Assembly: GCA_016169945.1 (NCBI GenBank)
Contig: JADLSH010000344.1
Coordinates: forward strand, 682,001-746,000
Length of the DNA stretch: 64,000 nt
Origin: Trachythela sp. YZ-2020
Lineage: Eukaryota > Cnidaria > Anthozoa > Malacalcyonacea > Clavulariidae
Direction: 5' to 3'
Within the stretch, counting starts at the first letter, position 1. Every line of letters begins with the position of its first letter. The position numbers were made by a program, and so were the translations under genes. Shown piece by piece: positions 11,829 to 22,055 of this stretch. The notes under the pieces are model-generated. The model was not told the DNA's origin and did no database searches. It saw only the letters and a list, made by a program, of their open reading frames with translations.

Positions 11829-12105
11829 AAATGCTGTAATTTGATTGGCTACGCTACTCGCTATCTAATTGTCGATAGATAGCGAGTAGCGAAACAGCTT
11901 AACAGCCATCTCCTCGGCGCGATTTTTAACGAATTTATTTCAATAAATTATGAAAAATGTTTTGAAATACTGTTTTCTTGCTGGTTTCTACTAAAACAAT
12001 TAGATTATTCGCTCTCGATTTCTATGAGATGATAGTTCATTCGGGCTTCGCCCTCATCAACTATCACCTCATAGAAATCTTGAGCTCATAATCTAATTGT
12101 TAAAT
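11829..12105. mobile_element. small foldback element
   Basis: Two hairpins (GCTACTCGCTATCTA with its inverse near 11852-11889, and TTTCTATGAGATGATAGTT with its inverse near 12022-12090) are linked by the family sequence TACTAAAACAATTAGATTAT ... ATAATCTAATTGTTAAATAG. It shares the ACTAAAACAATTA edge with the two large palindromes beside it and with the element at 26523-26838. Confidence 0.65.
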
Positions 12106-12238
12106 AGAAATGTATATAAATTTTTGTTTATTATATTCCATCTGCAATACACCTACTATTAGCTGTTTAGTAGAAATTTCCAGGTGACTATCGATTTTCC
12201 TGCATGCTGATTGGTCCAAATTGAGCCTCTAATTAACA

Positions 12239-13623
12239 ATTAGTCGCCGAAGGCGAGGTGATTACAAGCCTATAGTCACTGAGCCGAAGGCGAAGTGACT
12301 ATAGGCTTGTAATCACCGAGCCTGAGGCGACTAATTGTTTTAGTAGAAATTTCAAAGAGAAAAACAAACACAGAAAGTTATGAGGTCAGTTGAAAAGGCT
12401 ATAGGACAAAATTCAGCGCTTTTCTCAGAGGCCGGTTATTAAAAACATGCCGGCAAAAGACGAGTGTCAAAAACATATCGAAGCGAAACAAAAACAAACA
12501 ATTTCATGAGAAAAATACTTTGGAAAGGCTCAAATACAAAGTAGAATGGTTTTAAAAATATATCACAGCTAGGTTTTTGCTGAATATAACGATATAAATG
12601 AGGATAAAACGAATAATTTTCAAAATAAACACTTGTGGTTGAGCCGTACGGAAAAAGTTTTATACATGTTCATTTCAACAGCGAGAAAACGCTGCCTTTC
12701 ATGGAAGAAAAATAGTGTATTTGTTATCGCTTACCTTTAAAAATGTCAAAAATATATCCTCCTTTAATTTAGCGGCAGTTTTTTTCATTTAAAACTTTGA
12801 ATCAGGCTCAAAAAACGATTTTGTTTTAAATTCGGCAGCTTGCGAAGAAGCCATTTTGAAAACAAGTGATAGTCACTGACCAGTGACTATCACTTTTTAG
12901 AGGCTCAATTTGGACCAATCAGCATGCAGGAAAATCGATAGTCACCTGGAAATTTCTACTAAAAAGTGATAGTCACTGGTCAGTGACTATCACTTTTTTT
13001 CAAAATGGCTTCTTCGCAAGCTGCCGAATTTAAAACAAAAATCGTTTTTTTAGCCTGATTCAAAGTTTTAAATGAAAAAAACTGCCGCTAAATTAAAGGA
13101 GGATATATTTTTGACATTTTTAAAGGTAAGCGATAACAAATACACTATTTTTCTTCCATGAAAGGCAACGTTTTCTCGCTGTTGAAATGAACATGTATAA
13201 AACTTTTTCCGTACGGCTCAACCACAAGTGTTTATTTTGAAAATTATTCGTTTTATCCTCATTTATATCGTTATATTCAGCAAAAACCTAGCTGTGATAT
13301 ATTTTTAAAACCATTCTACTTTGTATTTGAGCCTTTCCAAAGTATTTTTCTCATGAAATTGTTTGTTTTTGTTTCGCTTCGATATGTTTTTGACACTCGT
13401 CTTTTGCCGGCATGTTTTTAATAACCGGCCTCTGAGAAAAGCGCTGAATTTTGTCCTATAGCCTTTGTCCAACTGACCTCATAACTTTCTGTGTTTGTTT
13501 TTCTCTTTGAAATTTCTACTAAAACAATTAGTCGCCTCAGGCTCGGTGATTACAAGCCTATAGTCACTTCGCCTTCGGCTCAGTGACTATAGGCTTGTAA
13601 TCACCTCGCCTTCGGCGACTAAT
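12239..13623. repeat. 1.39-kb palindrome P1
   Basis: Left arm from ATTAGTCGCCGAAGG inward is repeated inverted to CCTTCGGCGACTAAT at the right edge, with only scattered differences. Hairpins (GTGATTACAAGCCTATAGTC and its inverse) mark both outer ends, and AAGTGATAGTCACT hairpins both inner ends. The roughly 60-bp centre (12900-12960) is an inverted copy of the flank at 12169-12232. No reading frame was recognised. Confidence 0.9.
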
Positions 13624-15734
13624 AGTCTAGGACCTGTAAAGGAGTTTGTATGCATTTCATTTAGGACAGATTATCTCAACTGTTTTAGGGTAAAATGACC
13701 ATGGCGGTCAACATGGCATATGTGCCAAAACCCGAATCCGGGGCGAAAGTCCTGAAAATGACCACGCCCAGAAACGGCACTGTCGGCATAGCTCTAAATC
13801 CTGAACCGCCAAAGCTACAGCCTTTTTGAATTGCTTATAGTGTTTAGAATGGTTGCTTTTATGGGTAGTCACTGGAGGGTGAAATTTGTCTAGGTATCAT
13901 ATTTTACAAGAAAATGACTATGCACCATCCCAGGTCAACTGCTAATTATGCATCAAATTACTCATTCACCTGGCAAAGTCTATGTTTTCTTATTTCCCAA
14001 ACATTTTTGTCATAGGATGAAAAAATATGCTTATTTTAATATAATTATTATAAATTTCATAAGGAATGATATTGTTTTGTTGAGATATAACACATTTCAT
14101 TTCACTTACCCCCCGCCAGAACACGATTTCAGCCATATTTTGCCGATTTGTTTGCTTTTTATCGCCGAGCCTCGCAAGTATCATCCAAATGTTCTACTTT
14201 AACACAATGCTAGTTGACTAAAGAATAATTCAACCAAGTTTCGTCGGGTTTTGGAGTAGTGCCATGTAAGGCATGTATTTTATATTCAATTTTGTGTCCT
14301 TCGACATTTCCTCAATTATGTAGCCATTGCAATGTCTCGCAGCTTCTCTGCCCGATAAATGCCACTTCTTCGTACACATCTGTATTTATATTACAGTATC
14401 CAAAAATAATTGATTGTAGAATAGTCCCAATCGAAAATTACTCCCATTACTCCCATTTGGGAGTGAAAAACCTTCCCTCGTTCATCAAGAACGAGAATCT
14501 AAAACAAAAGGTTCAAAATAATTTGAAAGTCTCGCGCAATCTTCACGAAAACCGCTCGTGGGCAGCATTACAGGGGGGGGCAACATTTTCACGAATACGT
14601 TTGTTCGCGATCACAGCAACCCAAACTCCCAAAGTAAAGTTCGTGTGTTTAACTGTTTATATGTTTTATGACAAAATAAACAAATATTCGCGTAATTTTG
14701 TATTTTTCTGGTTTCCTTTAGCTATAAAAAAGAAACCAGAGATTTACGCAATATTTTTGCACCACCAAACGTATTCGTGAAAATGTTTCCCCCCCCCTGT
14801 AATGTTGCCCACGAGGAGTTTTCGTGAAGATTGCGCGAGACTTTCAAATTATTTTGAACCTTTTGTTTTAGATTCTCGTTCTTGATGAACGAGGAAGGTT
14901 TTCACTCCCAAATGGGAGTAATGGGAGTAATTTTCGATTGGGACTATTCTACAATCAATTATTTTTGGATACTGTAATATAAATACAGATGTGTACGAAG
15001 AAGTGGCATTTATCGGGCAGAGAAGCTGCGAGACATTGCAATGGCTACATAATTGAGGAAATGTCGAAGGACACAAAATCGAATATAAAATACATGGCAC
15101 TACTCCAAAACCCGACGAAACTTGGTTGAATTATTCTTTAGTCAACTAGCATTGTGTTAAAGTAGAACATTTGGATGATACTTGCGAGGCTCGGCGATAA
15201 AAAGCAAACAAATCGGCAAAATATGGCTGAAATCGTGTTCTGGCGGGGTAAGTGAAATGAAATGTGTTATATCTCAACAAAACAATATCATTCCTTATGA
15301 AATTTATAATAATTATATTAAAATAAGCATATTTTTCATCCTATGACAAAAATGTTTGGGAAATAAGAAAACATAGACTTTGCCAGGTGAATGAGTAATT
15401 TGATGCATAATTAGCAGTTGACCTGGGATGGTGCATAGTCATTTTCTTGTAAAATATGATACCTAGACAAATTTCACCCTCCAGTGACTACCCATAAAAG
15501 CAACCATTCTAAACACTATAAGCAATTCAAAAAGGCTGTAGCTTTGGCGGTTCAGGATTTAGAGCTATGCCGACAGTGCCGTTTCTGGGCGTGGTCATTT
15601 TCAGGACTTTCGCCCCGGATTTGGGTTTTGGCACATATGCCATGTTGACCGCCATGGTCATTTTACCCTAAAACAGTTGAGATAATCTGTCCTAAATGAA
15701 ATGCATACAAACTCCTTTACAGGTCCTAGACTAT
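13622..15734. repeat. 2.11-kb palindrome P2
   Basis: Arms of about 950 bases, starting ATAGTCTAGGACCTGTAAAG and inverted at the right edge, nearly identical base for base, surround a centre of about 160 bases (14605-14765). A G8 tract and a C8-9 tract face each other at the inner ends. No transposase was recognised. The arms read through each other in frames that are mirror images, not separate genes. Confidence 0.9.
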
Positions 15735-18086
15735 AATTGTTAAATAGAACGAGATGCCAAAAAAATCTTGATATCTCACACTATACTGTTTGTATAGTCA
15801 AAATGTTGTTTTGGTTATAAGTTAGTAAAAGATACAACTTTCATTAAAAGCTGAGATACAACCACTATTTACTTGTTGAATTTTCTTCCTCAATTATATA
15901 TTGGTTAATTTTACTGTTTTCATAGGGAGAGTGATTCATCTGAAAAGAACAAGGTAAATTATTTTAGAAAATTGCAAAATTTGTGCTAATATTAGTCACT
16001 ATCGTCAATGAAAATTGCATTGTTATGTTAGTTCTGGTGACTGTGAATAGTTCAAAGATTTAAAACAAATAAAAAATAAAGATACGTTTGACTCTGTCAA
16101 GTTTTCCATTGATCATGAGAATTTCGGATATAATCATTGATAAATATTCTAGCGAATATGAGCAGATATTTTATTAGCGAAAATGAGCACTGATCGAAAT
16201 GAATGTATGCATATGCATCGCCAGAACTAAACATCTTTCAAATTGAAAAAGATGTTGAAAACATTTTTAAAAATCTCTATAAATGAAACAAAATATAGAC
16301 ATGCTAACAGTATCTCCAAGTCATTCACCTTGGAAATAAACAGCCAAATATGGTGGACGTGGTTATCCTATTATTCCTGCAATAACACACAGAAAATTAA
16401 TGGGCTTTCACTGTCTACCACATTTGACCTGCAGTAATTGACGGCTATGTGTGAAGCTAACTGTGTGGACCTCGTTCCCAGGTGTTATTTTGCTATTCCC
16501 ACCCCCTGCCTGTACTAAATTATATTCCCTTGCATTTTTGTGTTAGAGCGGTTTAAGGCACAAGCGAGAGGAAGCTTTTGAAATACTGGAACAGCACCTA
16601 CTATCACGATTGAGAGAAACAACATTGTCCCTACGTTACTTGATGTTTACAAGTCCAACTCTCTTTCAATGAAGTTTGTGAACTTCATCATCAAGGATGA
16701 GATAGCTCAAGACCTGGACGGTGTAAAGCGTGAAGTATACTCCATCTTTTGGGACGGTATTACAAACCGGTATTTCGAAGGAGGAAAAAGTTTTGTACCA
16801 CGAGTTGGTCCTGATGTCACAGATGAATTATGCAAAATACTTGGCAGAGCTATTATTCACTCTTTTCTGATCGCTGGTATATGGCCAATCCAGCTTTCTA
16901 AACTGTTTTCCATTGCGGTGATGTTAGGAGAAGAATCCTAACAGACGAGGATTTTCTTGATGCATTTCTGGAATATGTTCTCGAGTATGAAGCTCTAGTC
17001 TTGCAACAGGCTTTAACCGAAGCTGAAAGCGGGATGATGACAGCCACAACACAGCAGCAAGTTTTGGAGGTCCTTTCTCCGTTTGGTCTGCGATCATTGC
17101 CCACACATACCAACATCAAATCTATATTGGTCAACACAGCTAAGTGCGAATTGGTGCAGAAGGTCAATCGTTCAATCAACAAATTCCGAGAAGGTATACA
17201 GGACATGGATACTCAAATTCTTGCTAACGTAGAAAGAAGACGTTCTTCAACTTTATGATGAACTTTCTCCTACTCCAGCAAAAGTGCTGTCCTTGATGAA
17301 AGCTGATGTTGATGGCGTATTGACCAAATCACAAGAGGAAGTGTTTCGGCATCTAAAGCGATACGTGAATGCCACTGATACAGCTACACTGAAACGGTTT
17401 ATGCGTTTTGTCACTGGTAGTGGTTTCCTAGTAGCCGAGGAAATCAAAGTGATATTTCATCTCAGCATAGGACGTCTGCCGTGTTTGGTTGCTCACACGT
17501 GTGGATGCACAGTTGATCTACCAGTTGGAAGTTATATGGGTTTTGTTGACTTCAAAACCCAACTGGACAACATTTTATGTAATCCTGAGTCCTGGAAATT
17601 CACCCTGGTCTAACTGCAACTTCGTTCTGTGCAGGTTCGGCACTACATTACTGATTTGTTGTGTTGGTTGGTCTTGAGCGACTAGTAAAAGCTTTTAGAA
17701 CGAATTTCCGCTGGACGGTTTTTATTCGTTTGTTGTGTTGCGGGAATCTTAATCTTAAAATATATTTTTAGTGCCAAGCAAAACACACATAATGAATGCA
17801 TGGTTAATGAGAGTCGTGACCAAATGCTAAACCTCCTTTAACTAAAATGAGCTATTATATTAACCGCTTTATCACGCGTGTTTTGCTAGGTATTAATTAT
17901 ATATAGTATCTATTTTAAGAGATAGAATTATACAATAATTTTTATACAGTAAGTTTTTCCCCTTGTTTTTGTTTATACGAGGGGAACGTAAATTGATGTT
18001 TTGTTGTATATGGCATTGTAGTTAATCAATGATGAATTCGATAAATAAACGATGCCCTCTAACCACTTTCTTGTACTGTTTCACAC

Positions 18087-18368
18087 CAGGCCCGTAGCTG
18101 GGGGGTCCCCAGGGGGGGCAAGGCCCCCCCTAGCGGAAAATTGTGCCCCCCCCTGTGCCCCCCCTAGCACAAATAACAGTAACGTAAATTTTCATTTTGA
18201 AAAAGTAAATTTGTTATATATTTCATTTTAAAAAGTTAATTTGTTATATATATAAACTTTAAAATATTAAGTTATACATTACTAACGCAATAGTAAAATA
18301 TTTTGACGAACGCGGACAGACATGAAAGCGTGCCCCCCCCAAAAAAAAGGGGGCCAGCTACGGGCCTG
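18087..18368. mobile_element. hAT-type MITE inside the large transposon
   Basis: Inverted ends CAGGCCCGTAGCTGG and CCAGCTACGGGCCTG with a perfect 8-bp duplication TTTCACAC (18079-18086, 18369-18376). Typical non-autonomous hAT layout. It lies between the HECT and integrase genes of the 13.9-kb transposon, so it came later. Confidence 0.88.
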
Positions 18369-18591
18369 TTTCACACACGTAGATTAGGATGTTAAAATGT
18401 TAGCCTGATGTTTGGCCTGCGGTACAGACGCTTGCGTTTCCATGCAGAGCATATTTATTCACCAGCAAGAAAAGCGCATGTACGTAGGCTAGCTGTGACG
18501 CGTGTAGAATCAAGAATCGTCAGTCGTCACTACAATTTCGCCAAAAAATCACATTCCTTGACCTTATTTTATACAGATCACGGACACAATA

Positions 18592-18984
18592 GTGCACTCA
18601 ATTGAAACCCCCCACCCCCGGGCATATGCGGGGTTTTAACGGGACTTTGCGAGGGAAATACAGAGTTTAACAAACGTTGCCATCATAGTACCCGGGGTTT
18701 TAACACTGACAAAAAGGCCGGGATAAAATGCCGGGGATTTAACTCTCAGATCCTTCGATTTAATAAACTGACACATGTTCCCCTGACTTTCTTCTTTGAC
18801 AACTCCCTGTAGCAGCACGTTTTTATATAAAAAATGACTAATCAGACGACTAGATGAAAAGCTAGACTTTGGAAAGCTATATGTTCGGCCGGGCATTTTA
18901 ACAAATGGACAACACTTGAGAAATGTTAAAATCCCCGCATACTCCCGGGGGTCGGGGGGCCGGGGTTTCAATTGACTAGTGCAT
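18592..18984. mobile_element. TIR element, CAATTGAAACCCC family
   Basis: Ends carry GTGCACTCAATTGAAACCCC and the inverse GGGGTTTCAATTGACTAGTG. The inside has repeated GGGGTTTTAAC blocks. A diverged copy is at 32621-32994 in the TTAA transposon. The target duplication was not resolved. Confidence 0.7.
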
Positions 18985-19799
18985 AACGTCATAATTATGG
19001 CGTGTTTGACCTGTTCCAAAGGTCTTGGGAATTTGGCTGGAAAATCTACATACATTGGACGTCTACCTTGTCAAACGTATTTTAATCGATTTGCATTTTA
19101 AAAACAAATATATTTACTCATGTTTCTGTACTGTAATAGATCACAGAAGATATTATGGAATATAGTGTGTAAAGAACAAAAGTCATGGAACTCTAATACG
19201 TTTTGTATCTCACGTTTTTGTTCTTTTAATGCTACAGCCTATGCCTATGATATCGGTAAATGGCGATCTATCAGAGTACAGATGAACGTAAAATAAAATG
19301 TATTCTTTAAATATACGTTGACTTCCCTTTTATATCACAATAGGGAGGCTTAAAACGAGTAAGGCGAAGAATTAATTGCATAACATATTCTATGACTATG
19401 CATTGCAACTGAGATTATTCTACTTGATGAAGTCAAGAAGCAAATTAAATGAAAAGTTCGGCTACGTCTATGATTTATTTGGCACTTAGCGAAAAACTTT
19501 AAAAGTAATATTTGCAAATGTAAACTCTAAAGTCGGTTCTCCTTTTGGCGAACTTTTAACGCATGTCACCCTATATAGCGCGTGAACAGAAGTAATTGCG
19601 TAACGAAAGTCTTATTCGCGCGAACATGGAACACCGATCGAATTAATAAACGTCACCATAAAAGAACATCCACTATGTTTAAACTAAGTTTTGATCAGGG
19701 CATGCGAATGTTAATGTTCAGTAGTAACTTTGTTAGTTAGCTTTAATCACCAATTAGGTATTATTTGATTTCGTGGAGAATCGTTTAATTTTTTGAATG

Positions 19800-21110
19800 T
19801 CACGCGTTTTCAATTTGATGTAATAGCTCCACATACAACTCTTCCGCTTCTTCTACTGTTGTCGGCATTTGTAGTCGATTTTCTCTCATTATAATTGCGG
19901 CCAACTCGTTGAACTCGGGTTCGCAGCCATTTGGTGGATTTTGCAGACAGCACATTTCTTCTGCAACATCTATGTCTGTGACATTCGCCCATGTTATGTA
20001 GTCACGGGTTTCATTTACCTCAGGAAGAAAATACAAAGTATCCGGGCGACCAGAGGGGGACTCTGCGTTGGTACTAGGCCTTATACAATGAATATTCCAG
20101 TGTCTCGCAACTTTATATAGTTCATCTTTGATGATGTTATAGTAGCAAAACTTAAGGCACTCCTCATCCATAATTTGCCCTTCACGATAAACACCAGTAT
20201 CTCTGAGATCCTTAAAATATTTTATCCACCAATCAGCACCACTTCTTCGCAACTGGGACCACCATGCTTCAATTCTTTGATTCGACGTTGACTTTCCGTA
20301 CATAAAACTTTTGTCCCCTGCAAAGCTATCATTAGCTGAAGACCTGAAGAATCGCTGCATTGCGGCAATATGCACGTTTTCAGTTCCACAGTCTGACCGG
20401 ACTATGCGGGGGGCTCCACCAATTTGACGAATGTAATTTACATAATATTGTCCAACTACCCTTGGATCGTTGTTGGAAGGGCCAACCTCTAACCACAGGA
20501 CTCGCCTGCTGTAGCCATCCAGGGCACCATGTATGCAAAAGCCAAATGGCTTGAGCTTATCATAGCCATCAATGTGCCACACGTAATTGGGCCCTTTCAC
20601 CTTGTACTGACGTCTCTTTAATCGGTGTCTCAAACGCCTTTGAACCCCTTCCGGATCAACAACCTTTAGAATCTGACGGACAGTTTCCCTGTCAGTAACT
20701 AGTTTATGATCCACCGTCAATCTTTGGTGCATTGCTCTATAACCTATCGAACTTGCACTACCACGTAACTCTCTTGCTATCACTGACGCAACTTCGTACA
20801 CTGAACTGCATTCCTTTCGGCGTCGCAATCCCATCGCCTTGAGTACTCTTTTCAACTGGCGGAGACTAAGTATAATTCCGTGAAACTTCGAAAGAAATAC
20901 CAAAATTTCTTCATAGGGGAAGCCAAGATTAAAATATTTTTGTATAAAATCTTCTCTTGAACCATCGCCAACGGCAGAAACTGGTAGATATTCATGAAGA
21001 TTTATGGCGAAACACGCCGTTGTGATAATAATTAAGTAGACTAAGCAAACACAACATAAGAGACGAACGGCCATATTGCTACGATGAAAAAATAGAAAAG
21101 GCCCAGACAT
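19800..21110 (-). CDS. integrase-core (DDE) transposase
   Basis: An uninterrupted 436-residue frame. The core carries the acidic triad of the retroviral-integrase/IS3 fold: D181 in YVWHIDGYDKL, D240 in IVRSDCGTEN and E281 in SNQRIEAWW, with 58 and 40 residues between them. A helix-turn-helix-like stretch (SLRQLKRVLKAMGLRRRKE, about 82-100) precedes it and a basic patch (RRLRHRLKRRQYK) lies before the core. The first 35 residues are strongly hydrophobic (MAVRLLCCVCLVYLIIITT), odd for a nuclear enzyme; the true start may be M13 or, by splicing or decay, further in. It begins about 7 bases inside the right array and points toward the HECT gene. It likely mobilises the 13.9-kb element. Confidence 0.88.
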   Translation of the reverse strand: MSGPFLFFHRSNMAVRLLCCVCLVYLIIITTACFAINLHEYLPVSAVGDGSREDFIQKYFNLGFPYEEILVFLSKFHGIILSLRQLKRVLKAMGLRRRKECSSVYEVASVIARELRGSASSIGYRAMHQRLTVDHKLVTDRETVRQILKVVDPEGVQRRLRHRLKRRQYKVKGPNYVWHIDGYDKLKPFGFCIHGALDGYSRRVLWLEVGPSNNDPRVVGQYYVNYIRQIGGAPRIVRSDCGTENVHIAAMQRFFRSSANDSFAGDKSFMYGKSTSNQRIEAWWSQLRRSGADWWIKYFKDLRDTGVYREGQIMDEECLKFCYYNIIKDELYKVARHWNIHCIRPSTNAESPSGRPDTLYFLPEVNETRDYITWANVTDIDVAEEMCCLQNPPNGCEPEFNELAAIIMRENRLQMPTTVEEAEELYVELLHQIENA

Positions 21111-21116
21111 TAAAAA

Positions 21117-21430
21117 AGTCGAATTTTGAAAAAAAAAGAGTCGGAATTTTGAAAAAAAAAGTCGGAATTTTGAAAAAAAAAAGTCGGAATTTTGAAAAAA
21201 AAAGTCGGAATTTTGGAAAAAAAAAGAGTCGGAATTTAAAAAAAAAAAGTTCGGAATTTTGAAAAAAAAAGTCGGAATTATAAAAAAAAAAGTCAGAATT
21301 TTGAAAAAAAAAAAAAGTCAGAATTTTGAAAAAAAAAGTCGGAAATTTGAAAAAAAAAAAGTCAGAATTTTGAAAAAAAAAAAAAGTCGGAATTTGGAAA
21401 AAAAGAGTCGGAAATTTGAAAAAAAAAAGG
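21117..21430. repeat. right subterminal array of T-tract units
   Basis: About fourteen inverted copies of the left-end unit (GTCGGAATTTTG plus an A tract). Order and variants next to the tip match the left array for over 100 bases, so both are one long inverted repeat. Confidence 0.9.
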
Positions 21431-22055
21431 AGAAATATCTACGGCCCTTATGGGGCTCCGTAGGTTTCAGCTCTTTCTTTCCATACTGGTCAATTAGGTT
21501 ATTTAGGACTAGCAATAGAATTACGTCATGCATTATTTTTGTTATATAACTTGGTTTCGGAAATTTGTTAGGATTTTTCAAATATATTTATATAATATCA
21601 TCAACTGTGTCTATGTGTTTATAGTTTCACTTTCTTGCAACTTACATACAACTTTATAAATGATTTTTTGTGCTTGTATTTTTGGACTTTGAATAGGAGT
21701 TTCCTCTTTGACAAAGAGCAATTCCCTATAAAGAATAGACAAGGATTATTTTTTAGCATTAGACTAGCAAACCAAAGGTCGCAATTTACCTGAGTCCCAA
21801 CACCACAATCATTACATTTAGGCAACTGTATTTGCCAATTATTAGCCCTTGGCAAATTGCAATGCATTAATATACCCTTGTTCTATAAAGAATGTTGTAG
21901 TGTAACTCGTAAGGGCACATTTCATATGAAACAAATATATACTTTAGGGCCACCCCAGAAAAATCCCAAATAAATCTCCTGGTATCCCATTGGGCCACAC
22001 ACCCCTGGCAATCCTCTGCCAGACATGCTCACTGTTTTTCACTTTACTCTAGATT

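Larger units (their letters stand above)
7982..17613 (+). pseudogene. SAM + HECT E3 ligase-like gene, frameshifted
   Basis: Exons 7982-8017, 9404-9469, 10225-11537, 15926-15953 and 16547-17613 join in consistent phases. Exons 2-3 make a SAM-like domain (FLLSIGVAQDVAQKFEDEN then LKNDLALTRLGDRLSL). Exon 3 continues with a basic stretch, a VRMKEGGGTR..DIPKSADK block and an acidic linker. Exon 5 is a HECT-type fold: RREVYSIFWD-like KREVYSIFWDGI, and near the end LPCLVAHTCGC, where the Cys of HTC corresponds to the HECT catalytic cysteine, then VDLPVGSYMGF and a short C-terminal tail. Exon 5 needs three 1-nt corrections (near 16633, 16938 and 17233), so this copy is probably inactive, barring assembly error. 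It lies within the transposon and starts 2 bases past the left array. Confidence 0.8.
7584..21462. mobile_element. 13.9-kb IS3EU-like DNA transposon with HECT cargo
   Basis: Both ends start TACGGAGCCCCATAAGGGCC and run as near-identical inverted repeats for over 100 bases into T-tract arrays. A perfect 6-bp duplication GGTTTC flanks it (7578-7583, 21463-21468). Inside are a DDE integrase-type transposase (minus strand, right) and a SAM+HECT gene (plus strand, left). A 6-bp duplication and TAC ends fit my memory of the eukaryotic IS3EU superfamily (TAY termini), but this was not checked. It is inserted between TRIM copies A and B. Three HECT frameshifts and internal MITEs show decay, while the transposase frame is intact. 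Confidence 0.85.

Noticed and set aside
13948..14202. 84-residue frame in palindrome P2
   Set aside because: Its inverse arm has matching but shifted frames; no conserved motif.
14259..15100. Two mirror reading frames of 173 and 83 residues
   Set aside because: They are the same sequence read from the two arms of palindrome P2 and match nothing recognised.
18636..19055. 139-residue minus-strand frame
   Set aside because: Runs through a repeat element (18592-18984) that recurs at 32621 without the frame.
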